64,000 nt of DNA from Datisca glomerata (GCA_003255025.1 QANY01013163.1:658731-722730); one strand, 5' to 3'. Positions 37,341 to 48,406 are shown, counted from the first letter of the stretch. A program made the numbers and translations. The notes: generated from the letters alone by a model not told the origin.

Positions 37341-38067
37341 CGTGGATCCCCACCAACATCTTCGAAGTAAAAATGTGGTGGTGAGGTACTTTTACAAAAA
37401 CAACTAAAGTTGATGTAGATCGAAGTACAAAGCTTAAAGGTCTGGGCTCGTTCAAATAGATTTCCACCTCTTCACCATGAATCGCAACTGAAACATGAGG
37501 TTCCTCGATAAATTTTCTTTTAGTACTTTCAAAACTTTTGTTGAACTAATGTTTAATATTATATTAATTCGTAATGAACGTTAAACTTTATTTTATTAAT
37601 ATATTAGTGATCAATATATGTATTTCTCATAAAAGTATTTCATACGGAATATTGTGATGATATTTAAACAGTCTATCAGGCATATGAAAAGCTAAAATGT
37701 CATATTTTTGTAAAATGTTTTTTTTTTAAAATGTTTTAGTGAAATTACATGTCATGGCTAAATGTCATTTGCGAGGAATTTACATGTTTTGCTAAATGTT
37801 AGTGACAGACGAAAAGTCATCGCTTATTTTGCAAAGAATGGTAGTCTCGTCGCTGAAGAGCTATCAACATGTTGCGTCGTTAGAGTAAATCTCTAGTGGT
37901 GACATATCACTTCATCCTGAAAAAATTTCCACGATGGATTACCTTTCATTGCAGAAGATTTTTTGCAATGACAATCTATTCTTGCAGCAAAACGTCTCTC
38001 AGACAAATCTAAGGAAACGAACACAGGGATGAAAAGCATTTTCATGGAATCCCTACTTCTTGTAGTG
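37341..38067 (+). mobile_element. CACTA-type transposon, one terminus
   Basis: The right end reads CCTACTTCTTGTAGTG, the inverse complement of CACTACAAGAAGTAGG, which fits the terminal inverted repeat of plant CACTA elements. It is followed by ATT (38068-38070), the expected 3-bp target duplication size. The 250 bp before it has short repeats in both orientations (GCAGAAGATTTTTTGCAATGAC, GCAGCAAAACGTCTC) as in CACTA subterminal regions. I do not find the opposite terminus in the window, so the left limit is arbitrary. Confidence 0.5.
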
Positions 38068-38159
38068 ATTATCGCTTGCATTTTGTGAAAACTTATATTA
38101 ATAAAGTAGTTGAGGGACTAAAGTAAACTAATGTGCAATTATGAAATCAAAATCATAGA

Positions 38160-39060
38160 AAGCTGCTGACTTGGCCAAGATTCAGGTAGTCAAGGAGAAG
38201 GAAAATGAGGTTGAAGCTCATTCCAAGTGGATTTTGGTGAGGTTGAGCAACTCATTTATAGCCTCCACTATCAAGATGGCATTGCTCAAACTCATTTATA
38301 GCCTCCACTATCTGGTACCTACAAACAATATTCTTTTATAAGAATCTTTTTATTTCCTCTTTGTGGACCCTGGCGAATGCTTCTGATTCAATCCACTTTG
38401 TGAAGTAATCAGTTACAACAAGAAAAAACTATTGTTGTGATGGTACAATTAGGAGCGGTCCCACTATGTGCATGTATGAATGGCCACGAACTTGCTACGG
38501 TTTTGAGTTCTCGAGGTGGCATCCTTGCTATGGGAGCAATGCATTGACATTTTTTGCACTTCCTATCATATTGATTTACGTCCTAATGCATCTCGAGCTA
38601 GTAATATCCTTCATCCAATATCTTATGAGCCAGCGAACTTCCACTGGTGTGGTTTTCACATATCCCTTCATGGATTATTGCTAGTACATACTAGGCTTCC
38701 CTTAGCTTCAAACATTTTAAACATGGTCCTGCAAATGACCTACAGTAGAGTTTTCCATTAATAAACGAATATCTTGCACTTTTTTACGAGATAATCTTTC
38801 CTAGAAGTTTATCTCTTGGTAGCTCTATGCTCTCCATATCGACTTCGATATTTACAAGGACTGATGATGGGAACTTTATGTTGAGTTCCTTAAGAAACTC
38901 CCAAGAACATTCCTTTTGTATGGTACCTGTAATGATCAACCCAACATTGCTAGGGCGTCGCATGGTTGTTCTCAACTTGAGGAACCAGAAGAAGACTAAC
39001 ATTGGCGCCCACCTTGAGCAAACGGAAAAGGAAAGATTGATGATATTTCTACTATAGAAC
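38160..39060 (-). pseudogene. Tat-like gypsy RNase H-integrase fragment, minus strand
   Basis: On the minus strand, from about 39000 leftwards, the sequence reads PSSVLVNIEVDMESIELPRD, then KSARYSFINGKLYCRSFAGP. The integrase zinc-binding region follows as EIHEGIC-like text (IIHEGICENHTSGSSLAHKI, then KCKKCQ). The integrase core start reads VVTDYFTKWIESEAFARVHK near 38440-38370. It faces the opposite way to the Tat pol that starts right after it. A 22-bp word CTCATTTATAGCCTCCACTATC is duplicated at 38251 and 38291. Confidence 0.75.
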
Positions 39061-40240
39061 AAAGATATTTTCACAACTACGACACAAGAGATGATAGGTA
39101 TTCCCGAAAAAGTAGTATGTCATTAATTGAATACAGATCCCACTGTCAAACCAATAAAGCAACGAAAGAGGAATTTCACTCTAGAGTAGAACATGGCAAT
39201 TAAAGAAGAAGTGGAAAAGCTTTTGAAAGCTGGCTTCATCCGCGAAGTGGACTATCCGGAGTGGCTCGTCAATGTAGACATGGTAAAGAAGAAGAATGGG
39301 AAATGCAGGATTTGCGTGGACTTTACTGATCTCAATAAAGCTTGCTTAAAGGATGAATATACATTGCCAAGAATGACCAGATGGTGGATGCCACGTCAAG
39401 ACATGAACTTCTCAGTTTCATGGATGCCTTTTCCAAATATAACCAAGTGAAAATGTTCCAACCTGATCAGGAAAAAACATCATTTATAACTGAATAAGGT
39501 ACTTTCTATTATAAAGTAATTCCATTTGTGTTAAAAACATGCAGTGCTACTTACCAAAGGCTCATAAACAAGATTTTCTATGAGTAGAATGGAAATACCA
39601 AGGAAGTTTATGTGGACGACATGCTAGAAAAGAGCTGTAAACGAGAAGACCACATCAGGGACCTTGATGAGGCCTTCTCAATCTTAAGAGAAATCTCCAT
39701 GAAGTTGAATATGGAGAAATGCAGTTTTGGTGTAGCGGCGAGAAAGTTCTTGGGTCATCTGGTCATACAATGGGTAATTGAGGTCAACCCAGATCAAGTT
39801 AAAGCTATTATGGAGTTGTAGTCCCTTAGAAACTGAAAGGAGATACAAGGCCTGACAGGGAGGTTGGCAGCTCTAAATAGATTCCTCTCGAGGTCAATGG
39901 ATAAGTACAAGCCTTTCTTTCGAAAGTTAAGAAAAAAATTTGTCGATGGATGAGATGAATAATGTGAAGAGGCCCTCAACAGAATCAAGAAATACTTGTA
40001 AACTCCCCCGTTGTTTATCAAAACCAATACTTGGCGATCAACCACTTTTGTATGTAGTTGTGTCGTAGACGGTTGTCAGCATTGTTCTTATCAGAGAGGA
40101 AGAAAGGAAACAGAGATTTGTGTACTTCGTGAGGAAAATTCTAGTAGTAACTGAAACCTGAATGAGAATGAAAAAGTTGGTACTGGCTGTTGTGACAGTC
40201 ACAAGGAAACTGAGGCCTTGCATCTAAGCACATAACATAA
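39061..40240 (+). pseudogene. Tat-like Ty3/gypsy reverse transcriptase remnant
   Basis: The plus strand reads EEVEKLLKAGFIREVDYPEW, KKKNGKCRICVDFTDLNKAC and YTLPR, then shifts frame. The active-site box YVDD lies at 39609-39620, followed by MLEKSCKREDHIRDLDEAF and NMEKCSFGVAARKFLGHLV. RLAALNRFLSRS comes next and the connection region is broken by stops. Both catalytic aspartates in the box are intact. Protease and gag are not found upstream; instead an inverted integrase fragment lies there. The element is therefore 5'-truncated. Confidence 0.85.
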
Positions 40241-40900
40241 AAGTGTTAACAGATTCACCAATCAGGAGCTTGTTACACTTACCTAAAGTCAGCGGGAGAA
40301 TGGCGAAGTGGGCAATAGAGCTTGGCCAGTATGAAATCGATTATGAGCTAAGAACATCAATTAAGGAGCAAGTTTTAGCTGACTTCGTAGCGGACTTCAC
40401 CGGCGATGAAAAGGAAGTTGACGACGGATCACAGAACAAAGGAGAAAATAGGACTTGGAAGTTATACGTTGATGAGCCTCCATTCGGAGAGACATTAGAG
40501 CACTCCATCTCATTTGGTTTCAACGCCTCGAATAACGAAGCGGAGTACAAAGCCTTGATAATGGGAACTTTATGTTTGGGGAATTTGAGGTAATGAATAT
40601 AGAAGTATTATGTGGTTTAATATTAATCGTCAAAGAGATTACGAGAGAATTCACGATAAAAGATGAAAGAACGATCAGTTACTTGCAACGGGCGAAGGAG
40701 TTATTAAGTCTGTTGAAAATTATGAGAGTCGTCACGTCAGATCCCAATAACTGAAAATGGACACGTTGATGCTTGACGAACTTGGAGTCCTCGTTGCAAT
40801 TCCCATGCAAAAGAAATGTACCTGTTCCCATTGAAGGAAGTGGCAGATGTGGAAGTTGAAAGGGAACCAAGCTTGCAAGATAACATAATTCACTACATAA
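40240..40900 (+). pseudogene. Dual RNase H region (pol-type end plus archaeal-type RNase H start)
   Basis: A 116-residue frame reads VSGRMAKWAIELGQYEIDYE and QVLADFVADFTG, the end of the usual RNase H and its tether. Next is the start of a second RNase H, TWKLYVDEP, and then GFNASNNEAEYKALIMG. A second, archaeal-type RNase H after the first is a known mark of the Tat lineage of plant Ty3/gypsy elements. The second domain usually starts VDGSS-like; here it reads VDEPPFGE and is shortened. Stops follow. Confidence 0.72.
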
Positions 40901-42060
40901 AAGATAAGGGTTGCTTGATGATAAACTTCATATAAGGAAAGTCCAATAGAAAAGTGCCAGGTATTGCTTAATTAGTCGGATATTGAGTAAGAGATCTTTT
41001 TGAAGACCATATTTGAAGTGTCTAAGGGAAAAGGAAGCGACCCGAAATTCATGAAGGGATATGCGGGATTCATACAGGGGGTAGATCATTATTTCATAAA
41101 GTGTTGAACGAATGGTACAACTGGCCCAAGATGCACCAAGACGCTAAGCGGTATGAAAAAAATTATGACAAGTGCCAACGTTTGCTCCAGTAGCTAAGAT
41201 GGCTCCTGGAGAACTCAACACAGTGGTGAGCCCATGGTCGTTCATGCAATGGGCACTTGACATTATTGGACCACTTCCCATGGCACCAGCTTAGAAACTC
41301 TTTTTGTTAGTAGCAACAGACTACTTTACTAAGTGGATTGAAGTTGAAGCTATCGCAAGAATTCGTGAAGAAGTAAAATGATTCTTATGGAAGAATATAG
41401 TATGTCGATTCAAGATTCCATGAATAATCATTTCTGATAACGGGCATTAGTTCATGGGGAAGATAGTAAAAACCTTCTGCGAAGTCCTAAAAATTTCCAA
41501 TCGATTCTCTACACCATACTATCCACAAGGGAACGGGGAAGCTAAAAGGTCAAACCATATTATACTTGACAGCATGAAGAAGTGATTAGTATCAACTAAA
41601 GGAAAAAAGGTAGAGGAATTACCAGCGGTACTGTAGGCGTACAGAACCACCCCCAAGGAAACAACGGGCGAAACACATTTTGCTTTGGCATACAAAACAA
41701 AAGTAATAATACCGGTTGAAATTGTAAGCCTGAATATGAAATCAGAACTAAGTGAGCAACACAATGAAGAACTTCTAAAGAAAAACCTTGATCTGTTAGA
41801 GGAAAGAAGAGAAGTGTCTCCGATCTGGACTGCCCACTATAACCAGAAAATAAAAACTTACTTCTGAAGAAGAGCTAGAAGACGGGAATTCCCGATAGGG
41901 GATCTAGTTCTAAATAAAGTCTTCCAAATAGAAGGAAATTTTGGACCAACCAGGGAGGGGCCATACATTGTCAAAAGGGGAGGAACTAGCGAAGCTATCC
42001 AACATTGTTCATCTAAAAAAGTACTTTATTTAAATTATGAATATTTTATAATGAATAATT
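40900..42060 (+). pseudogene. Tat-like integrase remnant
   Basis: The zinc-binding segment reads EGYAGFIQG in a shifted frame, then WYNWPKMHQDAKRYEKNYDK. The core reads LLVATDYFTKWIEVEAIARI, IISDNGH and STPYYPQGNGEAKRSN, so all three catalytic positions (D, D and the E of GNGEA) can be seen. AYRTTPKETTGETHFALAYK and the C-terminal GDLVLNKVFQIEGNFGPTREGPY follow. Stops and frameshifts interrupt it in many places. Pol ends at about 42060. Confidence 0.82.
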
Positions 42061-42068
42061 TTCCCATG

Positions 42069-42645
42069 TTCTTTTTGTAAGGGTTTCCACGTAAAAGTTT
42101 GGTGTCAACTCTCTCTCTTCTCTCCAACAAAACAAATGAGGTCAGTGGTCCTTTAGCCTAAGCCCTTGGGAGTGGAAAAAACCTTCTCCTAGAAATGTGT
42201 AAAACAAACAAGGTCGGTGATCCTTTGGCCTAAGCCCTTGGGAGCGGAAAAACCTTCTCCCAAAAATGTGTAAAACAAATAAGGTCGGTGATCCTTTAGC
42301 CTAAGCCCTTGGAAGTGGGAAAAACCTTCTCTCAGAAATGTATAAAAAATCAAGATCGACAGTCCTTTGACCTAAGCCCTTGGGAGCAGAAAAAACCTCC
42401 TCCCAGAAATGTGTAAAGCAAACAAGTTCGGCGATCCTTTGGCCTAAGCCCTTGGGAGTGATTAAAACTTTCTCCTAGAAATGTGTAAAACAAACAAGGT
42501 CGGCGCTCCTTTGGCCTATGTCCTTGGGAGCGGGAAAATCCTTCTTCTAGAAATGTTTAAATAAATAAGGTCGGTGATCCTTTGGTCTAAGTCCTTGAGA
42601 ACAGGTAAGTCATAAAGCCTTTTCTCAGAGATGAATAAAACAAAC
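42069..42645 (+). repeat. 71-72-bp tandem repeat downstream of Tat pol, about 7 units
   Basis: The unit contains AAGGTCGGTGATCCTTTGGC, CTAAGCCCTTGGGAG and AAACCTTCTCCCAGAAATG. The GTCGGTG word, with variants, falls at 42141, 42213, 42284, 42355, 42427, 42499 and 42570, a period of 71-72 bp. A partial unit precedes them. Tandem repeats between pol and the 3' LTR are known in Tat-lineage elements, so this is probably part of the element. Confidence 0.9.
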
Positions 42646-43108
42646 AAAGGAGGCCCAAGTCTATAGAAGCAAACAACTCGAAGGAAACGGGAGCATAGAT
42701 TTGCTAGAGCAGAATGAGGCTAGAGGTTTCAAGGTAAAATGAAGGACATTCGTTTCTTGAGAAAAGATTAAAAGGTAAATATTGATGTCCTTAAGAACGG
42801 ATCACAAAGAAAGTTGTTACGCCAACAAAATCAATTTAAATCACTGTAAACGAAATTTCCTTTAAAGTTTTCACAAAGCGAATTCCTCAAGTTTTAACTT
42901 AAAAAATATTGCAAGTTCTTCTGGTAAATTTTTTTTATTAAAGTGCCCAGAAGAGATAAAGATTCGACAAAAGGTGAGTTCTCATTAAATGAAGGTGGAA
43001 ATACAGAAGTTACATTTAAAAAAAAGGGGGAAGTTGAAAAGAAAAGGAAGAAGAAGGAAGGAAGCAGTAACTTGACAAAGTATTAAAAAAAGGATCATCT
43101 CATTAATA
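42646..43108. other. Untranslated spacer of the Tat-like element
   Basis: There are no coding signs. A-rich stretches (for example 43018-43090) separate the tandem repeat from the antisense reading frame that starts just to the right. I see no terminal repeat here. Confidence 0.5.
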
Positions 43109-43879
43109 TTAATTGAAAATTACATGTGATATTGACAAAAGAAAAATGTAGGAAAGTACAGGAAATGAAAGAAGAAGAAAAGGGCCTAGAAAAAAGTAAG
43201 TCTCTCTTTCAGGAGCGACTTCATCAAACCAAATCAGAAGTGTTGACTGCAGTGGCTTCAGCAGTAGGAACAGAGGCATTAATGGAAGTGTGTTCCGTGG
43301 AAGCATTTACCTCAGCTTGAACCTCTGGGGGATCATCGAGAGGAACCTGGGCATGAACTTTAGCTATCCCATCTCTGTAGCCAACACACTAGACCATTTT
43401 CTCGGCCTTGTCAAACAAGGCCTGAAACACGTCTTTAGTCTAACTCTCCTCATCCCAACTTTGGATCTGGCCAACTCAGCAGCCACCAGCTTCTCTTCCG
43501 TAGCCCTCAACTTCTCTTCAGATTCGACCAAGGACTTCTCAGCAGTCTCCAAATACTCTTTATCCATCGTCAAGGAGTCAACAACCTTCAAGTGCTCCTC
43601 GAATGCCATGGATGCATCCTGAGCAAGACTTTCTATAGTGCCTTGAAGGTCATCCTCACTCTTCTTCAGGCGTTCGTTGTCAGTAGCAAGGCAATCAAGC
43701 ACGTCTTGGCATTCAGCCACTTTCTTCCTCAAGTTGAACATCTCATGCTCCAAAGAAAGATAATACTCTTGAAGAGCATTATGGTGAATAACAACCTAGA
43801 AGAAGAAAATCATAAAGTATAATCAAACCAAAAATAAAGTAAAAAAAAAAGATGCAGGATAAAAAGAGGCACTAATGAT

Positions 43880-44110
43880 ACTAATCGACGTTTAGTGGAT
43901 AGATGGGTTCTTAACCCAAGCATTTTGTAAACCTTGGCTGTCTTATGAAGCATTGATATCTAATTTCAGTACTTTACATATTACCAGTTTAATTTGCGTG
44001 CAGATCTTAAGCCTCTAATTTGGCTCAAATTTTGTATTTCTTGGGGTATGCCCCTTGTACATGTGTAAGTATCTTTTGGTTTATACAATTTGTTTACCAA
44101 AAAAAAAGGA
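43880..44110 (+). mobile_element. LINE 3' tail fragment
   Basis: It carries the same 3' end as other LINEs of the window: CTTGGGGTATGCCCCTTGTA (GGGGTATGCCCC at 44043-44054), then GGTTTATACAATTTGTTTACC and a run of nine A ending at about 44108. Only the untranslated tail is present, so the copy is strongly 5'-truncated. Its left limit is uncertain and no target duplication is obvious. Confidence 0.7.
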
Positions 44111-44277
44111 GGAACAGAAAACCCTCACCTGGTTTCTAGAGAGAAGGGAAAGCTTCTCTCTCTAACAGTATGCAGTTTTGAAAGAATGTATCAGCTTACA
44201 GTACATAGCTTGCTCAAAGGCATCAATTAATTGGACATCTAAAACTTTAGGGTCCCAAGCAATCAAAATTTCTTGGG

Positions 44278-44330
44278 GTTCTTGAACCATCATTGTTATC
44301 GGGTTTCATCGTAAATCGTCGGTGGGGTTT
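44278..44330 (+). repeat. ~50-bp segment shared with 50192-50245
   Basis: TTCTTGAACCATCATTGTTA followed by TCGGGTTTCAT is identical at both places. After it come near-identical CG-containing bases and GGTGRGGTT. The surroundings differ. It is probably a piece of one undetermined element present twice in the window, in the same orientation. Confidence 0.75.
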
Positions 44331-44339
44331 AATCAAAGT

Positions 44340-44600
44340 GTGACGTGGAATATGGAAGCCTGCGTGGAGCATGGCATGGCATCCAACATGACAGCCCCCA
44401 TGGAGCATGATGTGGCATCCAACAATGCATCCTACATGAACCATGACATGCCATCCAACATGGCAGCCGGCATGGAGCATGATGTGGTATTATCCAACAT
44501 GGCAGCCTACATGGAAAGACATCCTACATGGCATTACCGTTGGAGCATGATGTGACGTTCAATATGGCTGTCCACATGGAGTATGACATGGCATTTTAAA
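44340..44600 (+). repeat. 36-bp minisatellite (12-residue periodicity)
   Basis: Units resemble CATGGAGCATGATGTGGCAT followed by CCAACATGGCAGCC and a spacer. Copies of CATGGAGCATGATGTGG stand at 44399 and 44471, 72 bp apart, with a diverged unit between. The period divides by three, so the plus strand stays open for 77 codons with a repeated MEHDVASNMAAY-like peptide. It lies inside the antisense gene region and may have grown there. I do not treat the plus-strand frame as a gene. Confidence 0.75.
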
Positions 44601-46015
44601 TGATGACAAGGAAGCAAGACGCCTTGGCAATCTACCTTCATCTAACCATGACTTAGGGAGCATAGTTGGTTCCCATTGATCATGCCATGAGCAGTCATCA
44701 TATCCATGTGGAGCACTATATGTGCAAAACAGGGGTCATTGAGGAAGCTTACAAAAAAGGGAATAGGCTCCGGCTATGAAACTTCTCCATTTCCAAAAGC
44801 AGGCTCTTCATTCCCCCCTTGAGAGCTAAAGGAGTTAGTAGGAATGGACTCCCTTTATTCTGACCATGAATGAGGTGGAGGAGAAGTTGAATGCTCCAAG
44901 GGTCCTCTCCCTGGGCAACAGAAGTCGGAGGGACTACGAGAGCAGGAAGAGTAGGTACAACGGAAGTAAAAAGCAGAACAGGAGCAGCTCGAGAAGAACT
45001 TGGGGTGTCCCGCCTCTAACGAACATTCCTTTCAACCTCAACCACCCCAACTATGTTCCTGCGGAGATGCCTTGACATGTCGACTCTGGTAGCAAGCCTT
45101 CGAAGTAGTGTTTCTCTTTCTTCATCTTCGCGCTCAGAGTCAATAGAAATGGAAGTACTCGAAATGGAAAGGGCAGGGGTAGGAAAGAAAGGAGGAATAT
45201 GAATACCTTATGGGCTTGAAGTTGAGGATGCTGAAGCGGACGTAGATGTGACAGGAATTGGAGTTAGGGCAAAGTCAATGTTGACTTCTCTCCTTGGGTC
45301 AACCGTTCTCGACGATAGTAAGTAGTAGCGAGTCTTTCCTCAAATACCTTGGATATGTAAGGCTTTTTATTTTTCTTATAATCTGAAAGGAGAAAACTCA
45401 TTAATAAGCTAGAAAGAGAGAAAAATGGAAGAAAGAAATTAAAGAAAGATTGGGGAACCAAAGCTTCGGCAACTTGCTGAAAATTGCCCATTTTCTGAGA
45501 ATTGTCCAGTGGCCATCACCACCCCAGTTCCTACCAATCAGTATGGTATCCCGTTCCCAACCTTTGTCCCCTTTCAAGATCGTCGTTATCAACTTCTCTA
45601 TTTGTTCATATGGACGAGGAGCAAGATAATAGCTCATATCTCGACACTTAACTATATAGCAATGACGGATGTCATCTATTCCTAAACCTAGGTTATATCT
45701 CCTATTCATGGCTTCGAAGCTGAGAAGAATCCTATAAAAACTAGGAGTAAATTGGGACGGGGCTAGGCCAAAAGTCTGAAAGAATTCCTGCAGAAATGGG
45801 GAAACAGGAAGTTTAAGACCTAAGGCTATGTACATCAAACTCAATGTAATCTGGTAAGGAGCTCTACGTGGGATTCATGTGGCATTACTCTCTCCTAGGG
45901 CTCATATAACGTCTGATGGAAAGGCATACTAGTGAGAAGCTTTAAATTCGTCGAGCTCAACTTGGGTCCTAGCTAGGGGAACGTGAGGTTTGAATTGAGT
46001 ACCCTCGTCTTCCAT

Positions 46016-46626
46016 CACTCAGAAACCCACGAGGGAAAAATTTGCAGAGAAGGAGGAAGGAGATTAGAACTTACCGGAATAATAATTGAAAGTGAGGAAG
46101 AAACGAAATAGAGGAAACCTTAAATAAGTTGTGGACTCGAAAGAAATTTGAAAAACACTTCATAAATCTTGAAAACGGGTAAATGAAAGGACGTCTTGCA
46201 GATACTTGATGGCAAGGGGCGTGACTGACAGTGTGATGGGATGAACCATCGTCTGAACTGATGAATGAAAATATGACAGCTGGAAAGGAAATAAGGCATG
46301 TCTTGTCGAATAGAAAATTTTGAAATTCGCGTCGTATGTTCTCGATAAAAGTAACTGGAAATGGGAAGATGTAGCGGAAAATAGAAATGATGAAAGGTCA
46401 TTTTGTGTATCTTCAAGGACACGTAAGCGAGAATGGGAAACGAAAGCACTACACATTTTTTTCTTATTTCATTAATTATTATCTTTGTATGTTATTTATG
46501 TTTGCAAATTCCAACAAATGGCAAAAAAGGCAGAGGATCCAATCAATTAAACCCCTTATCAAAATGCACGAAATACCATCATTACACCACAATGAATGAT
46601 ATTTCATTGAGTATAATGGGGGCAAA
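46016..46626. other. Spacer ending in a polypurine tract
   Basis: There is no recognised coding sequence; small frames on both strands look fortuitous. At the right end AATGGGGGCAAA (46615-46626) directly precedes TGAACAAGT and fits a polypurine tract that primes plus-strand synthesis next to a 3' LTR of a plus-strand element such as the Tat-like one. Confidence 0.5.
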
Positions 46627-47056
46627 TGAACAAGTATAAAATCTTCGTTGAGCCACGTGTACAAACGAGAACCAATTAGAGGAGAATGTGAAGACTACCA
46701 TCATGGCAGAACGGAAAAGAGAGAATCAAGATCGTAGGCACAATCTAATGGTTAGAGTTGATTTAGTATTTAAACCTATTGTACATGATTCTAGGAGAAT
46801 ATTCTGTAATCCCATAAATAAAGTGATAATCTCGCAGATATTGGGATATTTTCTCATGAATTGTGGCAATTCCGTTCTAGGAGATATTTGAATAGGTTCT
46901 ATAAGGACCTATAAATAAAGGTTGGTTGTAAGCATTCTATTTCAATACAAGCCAAGCGAAATTCGTCCATAGCATCGTTATTATCACTTCCCTTCTCTCT
47001 TTTTTTATTACTTTTTGAGTGTGAGGAAAAAATCTTTTACACTAATCGTCTTCACA
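46627..47056 (+). mobile_element. Probable 3' LTR of the Tat-like element
   Basis: It begins TGAACAAGTATAAAATC just after the polypurine tract and ends near ATCGTCTTCACA, giving TG...CA ends and about 430 bp. A TATA-like box and a TTGTAAGCATTC segment fit a U3-R-U5 layout. No second copy is found in the window, because the 5' half of the element is missing, so the ends cannot be confirmed by comparison. Confidence 0.5.
46910..46920 (+). promoter_or_regulatory. TATA-like box in the probable LTR
   Basis: TATAAATAAAG lies about 145 bp before the LTR end, at a spacing reasonable for an LTR promoter. This is positional inference only. Confidence 0.4.
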
Positions 47057-47175
47057 AATAATGATTCACATAGATGACATGATATCTTAAGGGAATTAGA
47101 AATCATATTATTATATTATACTTTTTTTATTTTTCTCATGAAAAAAATTCAACTTAATTAAACCCAACACAACGA

Positions 47176-48406
47176 TATAGAAAAGGGGAAATCGCATAGT
47201 TCACCACTTTTTGAGAACTATTCTAAATAAATGTCCCTTTTTTAATTAAAGGTATGGCCCTTTTTTTTACACGTGGCATTCTTTTGAGAAATTTTAAATT
47301 TTTTCACTTTTTGCCCTTTTCTTCCTCGAAGAGCTGTGGTGACTAGTGTCTAGGGTTCCAAAAAAAATTGTTCCCTTTTATTCATCGAACACAGAACCCA
47401 ACATTCATCGTCGTTCGATGTTCGTCGGTGCCCTTCTTCATGATTCGTTCATCACTATTCACTAGGGTCACTCTTCAATGATTATTCATCGTTCTTCGAT
47501 GACTGTTCGTCGCCATTCCTTCTTTTTCAGTGTATATTCCTTCGAATCAATGACGAAGATAGCGTTGTTAGTGTTTAAAATTGGTTTTTTGCCAGGATGT
47601 GATGCGTTGTTAAGGTTTCATTCTTGGATCTAAAGGGTTTTCTTGATTATTGATTGGATCTGAGGTCTCTGGTTTTTTCACTTTTCTCTGGACTACTTTA
47701 TGCGCGACATCAATTTTTTCAAGATCTTGTTCTACGCGATGCTATTTAAATTAAATACCATACATATATAATTTATATACAATAGTCTCAGCCAAAACAA
47801 AAACAAACAAACGAACAAAAATAATCGGTATTTAAATTAGATACCATAATTTATATACATTATGCATAGCTAATGTAATTGTTTTCAATGTTTTAGATTA
47901 TTCTGGTGTTCATAGACTAAAACAAACTAGTATTTCAATTAGATATCATACTTATGTAGTTTATATACCTTATTAGAAAATTCTTTTTTTTAATTTTAAA
48001 AAAATAATAATAATAAAATAAGTGCACTATGCACATCAGTGTCCGTGTGACTTTTTGCTATGCATGTTAGGGCACAGTGACTTTTTACTGTGCATGTTAG
48101 GGCACAGTGACTTTTGCCATGCACAATGACTAGTCACTATGCACTGATGGTGTGCACAACGACTAGTCACTATGCGGCGTGCACAACAGGTCAATTTACT
48201 TTTTTTTTAAAATGCGGTGCTTTTTAAAATATCGTGCTCGTGTGCTTTTTAAAATCACGTGTACTTCTATGATTTTTACTGGGCAAAATAGTAATAGCCA
48301 TTTTTAGTGGGGACCATCGATCATATTTGTTAAAAAAAATTTGACCGAGCATTTAGCTACATAGATGGCCCAAAAAGGTCATTTATGTAGTTCTCCCTAT
48401 AGAAAA
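47176..48406. mobile_element. Non-autonomous Mutator-like element with 9-bp target duplication
   Basis: The sequence between 47185 and 48397 is flanked on both sides by TATAGAAAA (47176-47184 and 48398-48406), a perfect 9-bp direct repeat as made by Mutator-like transposases. The ends are similar in inverted orientation: the left starts GGGGAAATCGCATAGTTCACC and the right, complemented, GGGAGAACTACATAAATGACC (about 15 of 21 positions). It has no transposase. The interior has a TTCATCG-rich stretch (47400-47520) and a small tandem repeat. It could carry captured host sequence, but I cannot name a source. Confidence 0.72.
48040..48200 (+). repeat. Short tandem repeats within the Mutator-like element
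   Basis: GTGACTTTTTRCTRTGCATGT followed by TAGGGCACA is repeated about three times with a period near 31 bp. A second unit then contains the palindrome GACTAGTC twice (in GACTAGTCACTATGC) with a GTGCACAAC spacer. All of it is non-coding. Confidence 0.7.

Larger units (their letters stand above)
43109..46015 (-). pseudogene. Antisense ORF of Tat-like element (PF04195-like domain plus coiled coil)
   Basis: A minus-strand gene runs opposite to pol. Its likely start ATG is at 46015-46013 (MEDEGTQFKPHVPL). Two in-frame stops and a shift follow, then a 147-residue frame with PVSPFLQEFFQTFGLAPSQF, TPSFYRILLSFEAMNRRYNL and KGDKGWERD. Further left come an acidic segment (SIDSEREDEERETLLRRLAT, about 45160-45090) and a clear coiled coil at 43753-43364 (heptad-like: LRKKVAECQDVLDCLATDN, EKSLVESEEKLRATEEKLV). 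Extra antisense ORFs of this domain type between pol and the 3' LTR are known from Tat elements. A LINE tail and a minisatellite interrupt it. Confidence 0.7.

Noticed and set aside
47176..48406. The 1.2-kb element as a captured-gene (Pack-MULE) element
   Set aside because: The TTCATCG-rich part has no long frame and no recognisable source; I keep it as plain non-autonomous.
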